A stretch of 64,000 nt of DNA from CAKZQX01 sp034435975. Its GTDB lineage: Bacteria > Chloroflexota > Chloroflexia > Chloroflexales > Chloroflexaceae. The position numbers and the translations under genes were made by a program. Shown piece after piece: positions 16,154 to 25,281 of this stretch. The notes beneath the pieces were generated by a model that saw only the letters and a list, made by a program, of their open reading frames with translations, made no database searches and had not been told where the DNA came from. The stretch lies in NCBI GenBank assembly GCA_034435975.1, contig DAOTWD010000043.1, forward strand, positions 77,441 through 141,440, written 5' to 3'. The first letter of the stretch is position 1. The number at the start of each line of letters is the position of its first letter.

Positions 16154-16627
16154 ATGACCACTATAACTCGCTGGGATCCTTTCCAGGACATGTTATCACT
16201 ACGTGAGGCGATGAACCAGTTGTTTGAGGAAAGCTTTGTAAAGATGCCGTCTATCAATCGGGGAACAGCAGGTTTTGTACCCGCGCTGGATCTGAGTGAA
16301 ACCGCCGACGCCTTTATCATTGATGCCGCCGTACCTGGTTTGAAGGCCGAAGACCTGAACGTCACCCTTGAAAACAACATCCTGACCATCAGTGGCGAAA
16401 TGCGTGATGAACGCGAGCAGAAAGATCGCAACTATCATCGCGTCGAGCGCCGCTTTGGTAGCTTCCAGCGCAGCGTATCTCTGCCTAATACTGTCAAGGC
16501 CGATGAGATCAATGCGACTCTGAAAGATGGAGTCTTGCATCTGGAGATTCCGAAGGCCGAGGAAGTCAAGCCACGTCGCATCAGCGTGAATGTAACGAAT
16601 ACACATCAAATTGAGGCTGCGAACTAG
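16154..16627 (+). CDS. Hsp20 family small heat shock protein
   Basis: A 157-residue alpha-crystallin-type chaperone that holds unfolding proteins for refolding. The N-terminal arm contains TRWDPFQDMLSLREAMNQLF. The alpha-crystallin domain (about residues 42-145) includes PALDLSETADAFIIDAAVPG, LEISGE-type strands and VERRFGSFQRSVSLP. It ends with the family's GVLHLEIPKAEE, and the tail has no clear I-x-I. A strong GAAGGAGG ribosome-binding site precedes the ATG. No CIRCE element was seen upstream. A large hairpin at 16659-16698 closes the transcript. Confidence 0.96.
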   Translation: MTTITRWDPFQDMLSLREAMNQLFEESFVKMPSINRGTAGFVPALDLSETADAFIIDAAVPGLKAEDLNVTLENNILTISGEMRDEREQKDRNYHRVERRFGSFQRSVSLPNTVKADEINATLKDGVLHLEIPKAEEVKPRRISVNVTNTHQIEAAN

Positions 16628-16658
16628 GAACACCGCGGCGTACGGCTCACAACTGTAC

Positions 16659-16698
16659 ACCGGTCATCAAGCCACTGCTCAGTGGCTTGATGACCGGT
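16659..16698 (+). terminator. 18-bp hairpin after hsp20
   Basis: A perfect 18-bp inverted repeat (16659-16676 and 16681-16698) with a 4-nt loop begins 31 nt after the hsp20 stop. There is no U-tract, but the stem strength makes a transcript end or RNA-stabilising role plausible. The remaining 16699-16931 shows nothing identifiable. Confidence 0.6.
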
Positions 16699-16931
16699 AG
16701 ACTACCCTATACTCGCTCCGTATCTCCCCATCCGGGCACAACCCTTTACAACGCCCGCTGCACCTGAACAACAAGGTGTTAACGTTTACCATACCTGATA
16801 TACCGGCTAACACGGTTCCGATCATGGCAATCTTAAACCCGTGCTTTTAGCACAAGGATGACCTCACAGCAGCTCGTATCCCGCTCTCGGCCCATCGCAT
16901 ACCAGACACATTTACTATTTACAAATAGGAC

Positions 16932-16960
16932 TCGACAGATACCAGCCGCTATGCTATGCT
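16932..16960 (+). promoter_or_regulatory. Candidate promoter of the HTH gene
   Basis: TCGACA (16932-16937), a 17-bp spacer and TATGCT (16955-16960) lie about 85 nt upstream of the HTH gene start. Confidence 0.4.
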
Positions 16961-17044
16961 AATAAAACATTATACCTCGCGCTCGTGTGGACAGTGGTGT
17001 CAGCGACCACGTTACAGGGAGACCCTGGCAAGGAGCATTGGATC

Positions 17045-17359
17045 ATGCAGCTTGACTTGACCAGCAAGCGCGCGAAGAAACTCATTTGTCTCCATGATCT
17101 GACTGAGGAAGAGATCCAACAGATTGTAGCCTCGGCGCGGATCAATCTTGCCACGTTCGACCCGGAATACCGCACCAATGTAACCCGGATAGCGGATGAG
17201 TTACAGAAAAGCCGCCCTACGATTTATGGCTGGGCTGATCGAGCTATTTCTGCGACCATTCACTCTCTTCGCAATATCCGAACCGGCCGTCCGCCCAAAG
17301 AGCGAGAGCATACCAACCGCAGAGAAGTTGGAAAGTCAGAAGTACCATCACAATCATGA
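17045..17359 (+). CDS. Small helix-turn-helix protein
   Basis: A 104-residue protein not recognised as a named family. The centre (NVTRIADELQKSRPTIYGWADRAI) reads as a helix-turn-helix of the homeodomain-like or transposase/resolvase kind. The C-terminal tail is basic with a GRPPKERE segment that could contact the minor groove. The start is set by AAGGAG twelve bases before the ATG at 17045; 20 further codons are open upstream. It is the first gene before the roadblock/MglA module, and a promoter-like site (17384-17412) separates it from the next gene. It might regulate that module, which is inference from position only. Confidence 0.65.
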   Translation: MQLDLTSKRAKKLICLHDLTEEEIQQIVASARINLATFDPEYRTNVTRIADELQKSRPTIYGWADRAISATIHSLRNIRTGRPPKEREHTNRREVGKSEVPSQS

Positions 17360-17383
17360 CTAAAGTCATACTGAGAAGGGTGT

Positions 17384-17412
17384 ATGACGTGTGTGAATTA
17401 TGGTAGTATAAT
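17384..17412 (+). promoter_or_regulatory. Promoter for the roadblock/MglA module
   Basis: ATGACG (17384-17389), a 17-bp spacer and a perfect TATAAT (17407-17412), 62 nt upstream of the first roadblock gene. Confidence 0.6.
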
Positions 17413-17474
17413 ACACGCGTTCAAATGGCGGTGATGCTGGTTCGAGCAGGATCAGCGAGGAGATTTCTCGAGTT

Positions 17475-17840
17475 ATGAGTAGTAATTTGAAGAGCCTGTT
17501 AGGTCGCTTCCGTGCGCTTGATAGCGTTGAACTGGCTGCCGTCGTCGCCCAGGATGGCTTACTTATCGAGGCAACTGCTCGCCCAGGTGTCGATATCGAT
17601 GCCATCTGTGCTGTCGCTTCCAACGGTCTGGCCATGGCCGAGGCGCTGGGGCGGGAGATTGATAAGGGGCAGACAATGCAAACGCTGCTAGAATATCAGC
17701 AAGGGTTAGTATTGTTGGAGCCGATTAGCGACGATGCTATGTTTCTGCTCATGGCGAATACCCGTGAAGAACTAGGGCAGGTTCGGTTCCTGGTTGCTAT
17801 CCATCGCCACGATTTAGTTAATGCACTGAACGCAATCTGA
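17475..17840 (+). CDS. Roadblock/LC7 protein 1 (MglB-like)
   Basis: A 121-residue roadblock-fold protein, the class that acts as activator or scaffold for small Ras-like GTPases. The beta-strand pair ELAAVVAQDGLLIEA and the helix AICAVASNGLAMAEALGREI are typical, followed by QGLVLLEPISDDAMFLLMAN and a C-terminal helix. It is the first of a run of roadblock, roadblock, MglA-type GTPase and DUF4388 genes on the plus strand. In other bacteria such sets control cell polarity and gliding motility. The role here is inferred from this neighbourhood. Confidence 0.87.
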   Translation: MSSNLKSLLGRFRALDSVELAAVVAQDGLLIEATARPGVDIDAICAVASNGLAMAEALGREIDKGQTMQTLLEYQQGLVLLEPISDDAMFLLMANTREELGQVRFLVAIHRHDLVNALNAI

Positions 17841-17923
17841 TATGCGATGTGCTATAATTGGCTTAGATAAATTGTAGTTCGGGCATCCTGATCATATTTT
17901 ACGTATGATATAAGGCAGGTGTT

Positions 17924-18418
17924 ATGGATCCACAGCTCACAAGTTTGATTGTTCCCTCAGAGGAAATAGCAAAGATAGAGGAGTGCCTGAACCATCTGGT
18001 CGAGGACACGGGTGGTAACTATACCTTGTTGCTGGATAAGAGTGGGCAGGTGATAGCTTCTCAGGGCGATGGTGATCGCCAGGACATCACGGCTCTTGGA
18101 GCGCTGATCGCTGGTACCTTTGCGTCTTCACGCGAGGTGGCGAAACTTCTACGCGAGAAGGATTTCCGCGTGTTGTTCCAGCAAGGTGTGCGGGAGAATA
18201 TCTTCATCGCGCTGATTGAAGAGCAGTGGATCCTGTGTATTATCTTCAACAAGGGTACACATATCGGTCTGGTGAAGGTACTAACCAAGAAGGCAACGGA
18301 TGAACTTGCAGGTGTGCTGGAGCGAGTGCGTCAGCAACATAAAGCCCGCGATGAAGTGTTAGGATCGTCGTTCCGTACTTCTATGGAAGATACTATCGAT
18401 CTGCTATTCCGCGATTGA
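17924..18418 (+). CDS. Roadblock/LC7 protein 2 (MglB-like)
   Basis: A second roadblock-fold protein of 164 residues, clearly diverged from the first. The core (NYTLLLDKSGQVIASQGD, then ALGALIAGTFASSREVAKLL, then ILCIIFNKGTHIGLVKVL) matches MglB-type GTPase-activating proteins. It is flanked by a 12-residue N-terminal extension and a C-terminal helix that ends in SMEDTIDLLFRD. It is encoded directly before the MglA-like GTPase, the usual mglB-mglA order. Whether it acts as a GAP or forms a heterodimer with protein 1 cannot be told from sequence. Confidence 0.88.
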   Translation: MDPQLTSLIVPSEEIAKIEECLNHLVEDTGGNYTLLLDKSGQVIASQGDGDRQDITALGALIAGTFASSREVAKLLREKDFRVLFQQGVRENIFIALIEEQWILCIIFNKGTHIGLVKVLTKKATDELAGVLERVRQQHKARDEVLGSSFRTSMEDTIDLLFRD

Positions 18419-18558
18419 TAATCCATGCTCGGTCGCTTCTGGGCACTGCTCCGGTCAGGAGGTTGGCAATACCGCGACTATGAGCACGGGCCCGGCTGAT
18501 GTACTGTAATCCTTATTGTATGAGACGTGTTAGGTTCTAACAGGCACGTGAGACAACT

Positions 18559-19134
18559 ATGGCTTTGATCAACGTTGCAGCGCGCGAGATCCACTGTAAA
18601 ATTGTTTACTATGGTCCGGGGATGTGTGGAAAGACGTCAAACCTGCAATACATTCATGCCCAGGTACCGCGCGATACCAAAGGGGATCTACTTTCCATCG
18701 CCACGGAAACGGAGCGGACGCTGTTTTTTGACTTCTTGCCGCTCGATCTCGGGAAGGTACGAGGATTCCAGACACGGTTTCACCTCTATACTGTACCTGG
18801 GCAAGTTCTCTATGAGCGTACGCGAGTGGCTGTATTGAATGGTTCCGATGGGGTGGTTTTTGTTGCCGACTCTCAGCGTAGTAAACTGGAAGAGAATATT
18901 AAAAGCTTGAAAGAACTGGCAATTAATATTACCCGCCAGAATAAGAAGTTTCAAGACTACCCTGTAGTGTTACAATATAATAAGCGCGATTTGAGCGAAA
19001 TCTTGCCTGTTTCTGTACTCGATAAGTACCTCAATGGCATGAACTGGCAACGTTATGAAGCCATTGCAACGACTGGTGTAGGGGTATTTGATACCCTCAA
19101 GGCTATCAGTAAGCTGGTGATCAGCAGGCTCTAA
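18559..19134 (+). CDS. mglA: MglA-type small Ras-like GTPase
   Basis: A 191-residue cytoplasmic GTPase of the MglA family, the polarity switch for gliding and twitching motility in myxobacteria and Thermus. The P-loop is GPGMCGKTS (residues 19-27) and the characteristic MglA segment ETERTLFFDFLPLDLG covers the switch region. The G3 position reads TVPGQ, lacking the canonical DxxG Asp as MglA proteins do. The base-specificity motif is NKRD (141-144). The DUF4388 protein follows after 64 bp. Together with two roadblock proteins it forms a compact module in a lineage known for gliding filaments. Confidence 0.94.
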   Translation: MALINVAAREIHCKIVYYGPGMCGKTSNLQYIHAQVPRDTKGDLLSIATETERTLFFDFLPLDLGKVRGFQTRFHLYTVPGQVLYERTRVAVLNGSDGVVFVADSQRSKLEENIKSLKELAINITRQNKKFQDYPVVLQYNKRDLSEILPVSVLDKYLNGMNWQRYEAIATTGVGVFDTLKAISKLVISRL

Positions 19135-19198
19135 TCCATATTGTGTGAAGGATATGTAGCGCTCATCGCTGAACGCCGATGTATGAAGGTATTGTATC

Positions 19199-19753
19199 AT
19201 GGCTCTTACAGGCGATCTTAGTGAATTTCCACTAACTGATATTATCCAGTTAGTGGATCTGAGTAAGAAAACCGGTGGCGTTCATATCAAGGGGAAACGT
19301 GGTACCCAACCTATAGAGGGTTGGATTTATTTCCGTGACGGCAAAATTATTGGTGCTGAGTTGCCGGGTAAAACACCGCTCGAAGCGATCTATACATTCT
19401 TTACTGTTTCGAGTGGCCCCTTCACGTTTCACGATGATCGAGTGCTCGATCAACCAACCATCACGACCAGTAATGAAGTGATTATCATGGAAGGTATCAT
19501 GCGTCAGGATGCCTGGGCCAGTATTCACGAGCTCGTGCCATCCCTTACGATGGTTCCCCGCCTGGTTCCTAACCCTGCATCAGGTACCACGGAAATTAAT
19601 CTGGAGGCCGAAGAGTGGCGTGTTCTCACGATGGTCAATGGTACCAACACGGTTGACCAGATCGTTCAGCGCGGCGGGCTAGGCGAGTTTCGTACCTGTG
19701 AGATTATTGCCCAATTATTAGCAAATGGTTTGATCGAGCGGCGTGAGGACTGA
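19199..19753 (+). CDS. DUF4388 (PATAN-like) protein
   Basis: A 184-residue protein whose first half matches DUF4388/PATAN: LTGDLSEFPLTDIIQLVDLS, KTGGVHIKG, GWIYFRDGKIIGAEL and EAIYTFFTVSSGPFTFHDD. These domains are common in Chloroflexi, cyanobacteria and myxobacteria beside two-component and MglA systems and are thought to mediate protein contacts. The second half (EAEEWRVLTMVNGTNTVDQIV and a winged-helix-like tail) resembles the extension seen in many family members. It is the last gene of the MglA module, 187 bp before purH. Confidence 0.88.
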   Translation: MALTGDLSEFPLTDIIQLVDLSKKTGGVHIKGKRGTQPIEGWIYFRDGKIIGAELPGKTPLEAIYTFFTVSSGPFTFHDDRVLDQPTITTSNEVIIMEGIMRQDAWASIHELVPSLTMVPRLVPNPASGTTEINLEAEEWRVLTMVNGTNTVDQIVQRGGLGEFRTCEIIAQLLANGLIERRED

Positions 19754-19940
19754 GTCGATTCGGTATGCCTACTACAGAGGGAGGTGCTCTTCTTGCATGG
19801 ATCGGTATTCACCAGGTGGTTTGCACCGCTCTGTACGCAGTTTACAACCCACGGCACAGTTCGATATCCACCTATGGCTCTGCTCAATATCTATCTAGAG
19901 GGGAGCATTGTCCGTTCTTGCAAAAAAATAAAGAGGTATC

Positions 19941-21458
19941 GTGCGTATACTGATAAGTGTCTGGGATAAACGCCAGATCGTTGCCTTTGCGCAGGCGCTG
20001 GCTGAATATGGGGCCGAAATCGTCTCGACTGGCAAAACACATCGCCTCTTGCTTGATGCTGGTATTCCGACCCGCTCAGTAAGTGATATTACGGGCTTTC
20101 CTGAAATTCTTGATGGTCGCGTTAAGACGTTACATCCCGCTATTCACGCTGGTATTCTGGCTCGCCACGATCAACCAGCTCATATGCAGCAACTGGCCAC
20201 ATACGGCATCCATCCTTTCGATATGGTGGTCGTCAATCTCTATCCGTTTCCACAAACTATTGCCCAGCCTGGGGTGATATTGGATGCAGCACTGGAGCAG
20301 ATTGATATTGGTGGTGTGGCGTTACTGCGTGCGGCAGCAAAAAATTTCCCCCATGTCATTCCTGTAGTTGATCCATCCGACTATGAGCCAGTGCTGGCCC
20401 ATCTACGCGCCGGTGCAGTTCCTCTTATGTTTCGTCAGCAATTGGCAGCCAGAGCGTTTGCCCATACAGCCGCCTATGATGCAGCGATTGCAAACTATCT
20501 GGAAGATAGCTTGTTTCCACCCGTCTTGCCCCTCGCATGGCAGCATGCCCAGGATCTCCGCTATGGTGAAAATCCGCATCAGCATGCGGCGCTCTATGGT
20601 ACATTTTTTACCTATTTCGAGCAACTCCACGGCAAGGAACTGTCATACATTAACATTCTCGATACAGCGGCGGCCCAGGAGTTGATCGAGGAGTTTCAAC
20701 CTTCCGAAGGGGTGGCACTGACAATTATCAAGCATACCAACCCCTGTGGAGTGGGCATCGGTTCAACGCCACTGGAGGCCTGGCAGCGGGCATTTGCGAC
20801 CGATCCCCAGGCTCCATTTGGTGGGATTATTGCCGTTAATGCCCCCTGCGATCTCGAACTGGCCCGGGCGATCAATGAGATTTTCTCGGAAATCGTGATT
20901 GCGCCGGATTTTGACCCGGCGGCACTGGAGGTATTGCGCAAGAAGAAAAACCGGCGCCTGTTGCGATCTCTGGCACCCGTGACAGGATCAGATACCCGCC
21001 TGATCCATAGTGTTCCAGGCGGTGTACTGGTGCAGGAAGCGGATCGGACACCGCTGAGCGCTGAATCACTGACGGTGGTAACACGTCGTTCACCCACAGA
21101 CGATGAAATGCGGGCGTTGCGCCTGGCCTGGCGAGTGGTAAAACACGTCAAATCAAACGCGATTGTGTATAGCACGGTTGATCGCACGTTGGGTATTGGT
21201 GCGGGGCAGATGAGTCGGGTCGATAGTTCTAAAGTGGCGATCTGGAAGGCGAAGGAAGCCGGCCTCTCGCTGGTGGGTTCGGTGCTTGCTAGCGATGCAT
21301 TATTTCCCTTTGCCGATGGCGTCGAAGTGGCACTGGCTGCAGGTGCAACGGCGATTATTCAGCCGGGCGGTTCTGTACGTGATGACGAGGTAATTGCGGC
21401 TGCTGATCAGGCTGGCGCAGCGATGGTCTTTACTGGTCGGCGACACTTTCGGCATTGA
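19941..21458 (+). CDS. purH: Bifunctional PurH
   Basis: AICAR transformylase/IMP cyclohydrolase, the last two steps of purine synthesis. The IMP cyclohydrolase domain (about residues 1-140) has LISVWDKRQIVAFA, TGKTHRLL, LDGRVKTLHPAIHAGIL and VVVNLYPF. The transformylase domain includes LRYGENPHQHAALYG, IIKHTNPCGVGIG, HVKSNAIVYS, GAGQMSRVDS and FPFADGVEVA. The 505-residue length is normal. The start is a GTG at 19941 with AGAGG just upstream. An isolated purine gene: hisIE follows about 200 bp later, after an R3 repeat. Confidence 0.97.
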   Translation: MRILISVWDKRQIVAFAQALAEYGAEIVSTGKTHRLLLDAGIPTRSVSDITGFPEILDGRVKTLHPAIHAGILARHDQPAHMQQLATYGIHPFDMVVVNLYPFPQTIAQPGVILDAALEQIDIGGVALLRAAAKNFPHVIPVVDPSDYEPVLAHLRAGAVPLMFRQQLAARAFAHTAAYDAAIANYLEDSLFPPVLPLAWQHAQDLRYGENPHQHAALYGTFFTYFEQLHGKELSYINILDTAAAQELIEEFQPSEGVALTIIKHTNPCGVGIGSTPLEAWQRAFATDPQAPFGGIIAVNAPCDLELARAINEIFSEIVIAPDFDPAALEVLRKKKNRRLLRSLAPVTGSDTRLIHSVPGGVLVQEADRTPLSAESLTVVTRRSPTDDEMRALRLAWRVVKHVKSNAIVYSTVDRTLGIGAGQMSRVDSSKVAIWKAKEAGLSLVGSVLASDALFPFADGVEVALAAGATAIIQPGGSVRDDEVIAAADQAGAAMVFTGRRHFRH

Positions 21459-21551
21459 TGGCGCAGCTACTGCTAACAATCCACCACGAGTCATCATGAG
21501 TCGCACTAGACGGGCGTTCCGGCTAAAGCCAGAACGGCGAGGTACCCTTGA

Positions 21552-21622
21552 GTGAGTCGTCAAAAACCAGTGACCCGACCAGAGCCGAGACACCCGTTAG
21601 CAATGGGAATAGGATTGCTATA
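21552..21622. repeat. Dispersed repeat R3, copy a
   Basis: Shares GTGAGTCGTCAAAAACCAG and the later block CCCGTT..ATGGG.A.AGGATT.CTAT with 48874-48978. It fills the purH-hisIE gap. Confidence 0.6.
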
Positions 21623-21660
21623 GCCTGACCCATAGTGACTTGCCGGTACCTTATGGCTCT

Positions 21661-22320
21661 ATGAGTGATCAAAGACGGTTCATGCTTAAGCTTGATAGGC
21701 AGGCGATGCTTACATTTGATACCAATGGATTGATACCCGCGATTGTCCAGCATGCACGTAGCGGCGAGGTCTTGATGCTGGGTTATATGAACCAGGAAGC
21801 CCTGGAGCATACGCAGGAAACGGGGTTGGTCACGTTCTGGAGCCGCAGTCGCGGCGAATTGTGGCAAAAAGGTATGACCAGTGGGCATGTACTACATCTC
21901 GTAGCAATCTATCAAGATTGTGACAGTGATGCCTTGCTAGTCCTGGCTGAACCGGCTGGTCCCACCTGTCATACCGGGCGCCCCAGTTGTTTTTTTCGCC
22001 ATCTGGATGGCGAGTTGCTGAACGAACGGGTACCAGCTACGATCATTCTTAGCCAGCTGGCAGATATTATCGCTGCCCGACGTACGGATCCACCTGAAGA
22101 CTCATATACAGCCCGCCTCTTAACCGGCGGAGTAGATCGCATCGGCAAAAAAATAGGCGAAGAAGCCGCTGAAGTGATTATTGCTGCCAAGAATAATTCG
22201 GCTGAGGAATTAATATATGAAATGGCAGACCTGCTGTACCATAGTCTGGTACTCCTGGAATGCCAGCATATTCCGTTATCCGCCGTCCTGGCAGAACTAC
22301 AGCGTCGTGCTATGAAATGA
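21661..22320 (+). CDS. hisIE: Bifunctional HisIE
   Basis: Two successive histidine-pathway steps in one 219-residue protein. The phosphoribosyl-AMP cyclohydrolase domain (about residues 1-115) has VLMLGYMNQEAL, the TFWSRSRGELWQKG signature, DCDSDALL and the zinc-site CHTGRPSCF. The phosphoribosyl-ATP pyrophosphatase domain (about 120-215) has TARLLTGGVDRIGKKIGEEA and EMADLLYHSLVLL. ATG at 21661 is used; TTG at 21640 and ATG at 21682 are in frame and none has a clear ribosome-binding site. No other his gene is nearby. Confidence 0.95.
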   Translation: MSDQRRFMLKLDRQAMLTFDTNGLIPAIVQHARSGEVLMLGYMNQEALEHTQETGLVTFWSRSRGELWQKGMTSGHVLHLVAIYQDCDSDALLVLAEPAGPTCHTGRPSCFFRHLDGELLNERVPATIILSQLADIIAARRTDPPEDSYTARLLTGGVDRIGKKIGEEAAEVIIAAKNNSAEELIYEMADLLYHSLVLLECQHIPLSAVLAELQRRAMK

Positions 22321-22378
22321 GTGTGCGGAGCAACATGGCGGCGCATATGCCGCTGATGACTCCCACCTCTCTCGGGCT

Positions 22379-25108
22379 ATGAGTGAACATGCGAGCCGAG
22401 TAATAATATTGAGCAACGATGCTCACATCCTTGATCTATGCCATCAGGTACTAGATCACGCTGATTTTGCAGTACAATTTGTCAATACGATCGAACAGAC
22501 GCTCGACAAATTATGGCATGATCTCTTCGATCTGGTTGTCCTGGATTGGCATGTGTCTGCACCCTACAGCTTAACTTCATTCACCGACATCCGTGGCCGC
22601 GAACCAAATATTCCGATCGTCCTGTTGATGGGTACCAGCGACCTGGAACATGTCGTGCAGGTAACCCGTCTGGGAGCTCAGGCCGTCCTCCTCAAGCCGT
22701 TCTCGATCGCAGATCTGCGCAATACTATCACCAGCGTCCTACAACGACGGCGCGCATTGCGCATCCAGAACCGCGTTGCGGCACTACGCCCGCTGGTACA
22801 GATCAGTCAGCGCTTGCTGGCTGAACTGGATCTGCCACGCCTGTATGACTTGATTATTGAAACAGTACGGGTTGAATTAAAGGCTGATCGAGCTTCGCTC
22901 ATGCTGCTCGAAGAGGATGCAACCGCATTACGCATTGTCGCCTGCTCCGGTCTACCATCAGAAGTCCAACTGGGGCAGCGCGTTGAGCTTGCGGGCAGCC
23001 TGGCTGGTTGGGTGGCCCATCAAGGGCAGCCGTTGATTCTCAATAGCCAGCACTGTGCGATACCCGAACTACAACACGTCCTGGTCAATGACTGTCTATC
23101 CTCTGTTCTATCGGTACCATTAATGTCCGGCGGTCAGGTACGGGGCGTCCTCAATGCCGCCAAAACACATGCAGGACTCTCGTTCACTGAGGCCGATCAG
23201 GAATTGCTGGTTTTGCTCGCTGGTCAGGCTGCGATTGCCATTGAGAACGCACGTCTGTATAATCTGGCTCAGCGCCGTGCGGATCGGCTCGCGTTACTCT
23301 ACCAACTCAGCACGGCTGTTACCGGTTCACTGGATCTAGAGCAAATCATTGGGGCAACAATGCGTCACATCAGTGACGCATTTCATGTTGACCACGGCTA
23401 TATTTTTCTATCGGCTGATGATCCTCGACGATTGGTGCAGTATATATCGCTGCATTATGAGGTGGTGTCACCATTAACACCTCTTGATGTCGTGGCCACC
23501 CATGGTATTATTGGCCGGGTGCTGAGTGATGGGCATCCACGCGTTGAGCCAGCCATAGCGTGGAACGCCTCACAGCTCGGACAGACACCCCTGCTAGATC
23601 TGCCCCCCTGGGAACAGATTATTCCCGTTGCTGAAACGCAATCATATACGCCATGCGTTCTAGTCCCTGATCTCCAGCCGATTTCCTATATCTTTACGCC
23701 TGTTCCCCACTGGTTGTGTGTCGCGCTGATCAGTGATCGTGGTATTTGCGGGGCGATTGAGTTACTTGGACGACCAGGGCAGCAGTTTGGTGAAGACGAT
23801 ATCCATTTGATGACTGCTATGGCGACCCCGGTTGCGATGGCGATAGAAACCGCACGTCTACACGCGAGTGTTGCCCATTCTGAGGCACGCTATCGGGCGC
23901 TCCTTCAGCATGCGACTGAGGCGGTGTTGTTGCTTGATGCTGATGGACAGCGTATTCTGGATGTAAATCCGGCCGTTGAGCAACTGAGTGGGTATACCTA
24001 TGCAGCACTGCTCCAGATCGATCCGGATAGTCTTTTGCCCGGAGTCAAAGAAGCGGGTATCAAGGTCTGGATCAATGAACGTACGGACAACAGTAGCACA
24101 TCAGGGATAATACCGTACATGGTTCCTGCACCCTATCAGAGATCATTAAGCACCTCCTATTGTACGCTGCCCTCTACTGCTCCACCGCGTACGGTCACCG
24201 AAGCATGTGAGATTGAATCGTTCCTGGTGGCTAAAGATGGGCGTAGTATTCCGGTTGCCATCACTGTCAGCCGTGTCCCGTACGATGGTCAAAAACTATT
24301 ATTGGTCATGGCACGCGATATTAGTGAGCGTCAACGGATTGCCCAGCAGTTGCTGCAGACAGAAAAACTGGCTGCGGTGGGGCGTCTCTCTGCATCCATT
24401 GCCCATGAAATCAATAATCCACTCCAGGCCATCCACAATTCCCTGCACTTGCTGAACAATCGGCCCTTGAGTGAAGAGAAGCGGCAACTCTATTTGACCA
24501 TGGCGCAGGAGGAGGTTGATCGGTTAATTACGATTGTGCAGCGCATGCTTGATTTTTATCGACCCGCCCGTGATGGTGTGGGGATGCGACCTACCGATCT
24601 GCACGAATTGCTGGATTCGGTTCTGGCGCTGATTAACAAGCAACTGCAAACCTGTCATATTCGTGTAGTACGGGATTGGGCTTCTGCACTACCACGTGTC
24701 CTGGCCATAGGGAATCACCTCAAACAAGTGTTTCTCAACCTGATCCTGAATGCCATCGAGTCCATGCCCGAAGGCGGTGTGCTGACTATTCGTACCACAA
24801 TGGTTGATCAACTGGATACCACCGGATATCACAGTTTAGATATCGTATCAATAACCGGATCAGCCGGGCATCGTGTGTCTGACCCATCAGTCATTGTGGA
24901 GATCAGGGATACTGGTCAGGGTATTCCCCCAGATATTTTACCGAAAATTTTTGAACCATTCTATACGACGCGCAGCACAGGCACTGGATTAGGTCTGGCG
25001 ATTAGTTACAGCATTGTAGAACAACATCAGGGAGAACTTGCGGTGAGTAGTGTTCTGGGTCAGGGAACAACCTTTCGCCTGCGGTTCCCGTCACTGCCAG
25101 CCGAGTAG
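22379..25108 (+). CDS. REC-GAF-GAF-PAS histidine kinase
   Basis: A large soluble signalling kinase of 909 residues. An N-terminal receiver domain has the phosphoacceptor D56 (LVVLDWHV) and K106 (LLKPFS). GAF 1 spans about 150-300 and GAF 2 about 310-505 with an inserted Pro-rich stretch. A PAS domain starts at SEARYRALLQHATEAVLLL. The HisKA H-box is ASIAHEINNPLQAI with H676, followed by the HATPase domain (NLILNAIESMPEGG, IRDTGQGIP, GTGLGLAISYSIVEQHQG). There is no transmembrane helix. An N-terminal receiver suggests it is itself controlled by another kinase. It follows hisIE but no partner regulator is adjacent. Confidence 0.94.
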   Translation: MSEHASRVIILSNDAHILDLCHQVLDHADFAVQFVNTIEQTLDKLWHDLFDLVVLDWHVSAPYSLTSFTDIRGREPNIPIVLLMGTSDLEHVVQVTRLGAQAVLLKPFSIADLRNTITSVLQRRRALRIQNRVAALRPLVQISQRLLAELDLPRLYDLIIETVRVELKADRASLMLLEEDATALRIVACSGLPSEVQLGQRVELAGSLAGWVAHQGQPLILNSQHCAIPELQHVLVNDCLSSVLSVPLMSGGQVRGVLNAAKTHAGLSFTEADQELLVLLAGQAAIAIENARLYNLAQRRADRLALLYQLSTAVTGSLDLEQIIGATMRHISDAFHVDHGYIFLSADDPRRLVQYISLHYEVVSPLTPLDVVATHGIIGRVLSDGHPRVEPAIAWNASQLGQTPLLDLPPWEQIIPVAETQSYTPCVLVPDLQPISYIFTPVPHWLCVALISDRGICGAIELLGRPGQQFGEDDIHLMTAMATPVAMAIETARLHASVAHSEARYRALLQHATEAVLLLDADGQRILDVNPAVEQLSGYTYAALLQIDPDSLLPGVKEAGIKVWINERTDNSSTSGIIPYMVPAPYQRSLSTSYCTLPSTAPPRTVTEACEIESFLVAKDGRSIPVAITVSRVPYDGQKLLLVMARDISERQRIAQQLLQTEKLAAVGRLSASIAHEINNPLQAIHNSLHLLNNRPLSEEKRQLYLTMAQEEVDRLITIVQRMLDFYRPARDGVGMRPTDLHELLDSVLALINKQLQTCHIRVVRDWASALPRVLAIGNHLKQVFLNLILNAIESMPEGGVLTIRTTMVDQLDTTGYHSLDIVSITGSAGHRVSDPSVIVEIRDTGQGIPPDILPKIFEPFYTTRSTGTGLGLAISYSIVEQHQGELAVSSVLGQGTTFRLRFPSLPAE

Positions 25109-25281
25109 CATCTGCTGGGCCATGGTTTGCCTTTCCTTGATCCGTTACCTCGATATAGAACCGTCAGAAACGACAAACGTCGTCACTACAAATATAGCGA
25201 CACATAGCTCTAAAAGCGACACGACACATAGACGGATACCCCCATGCAGGGGCTTTGAACCCTACCATGACCATGCTGGAG

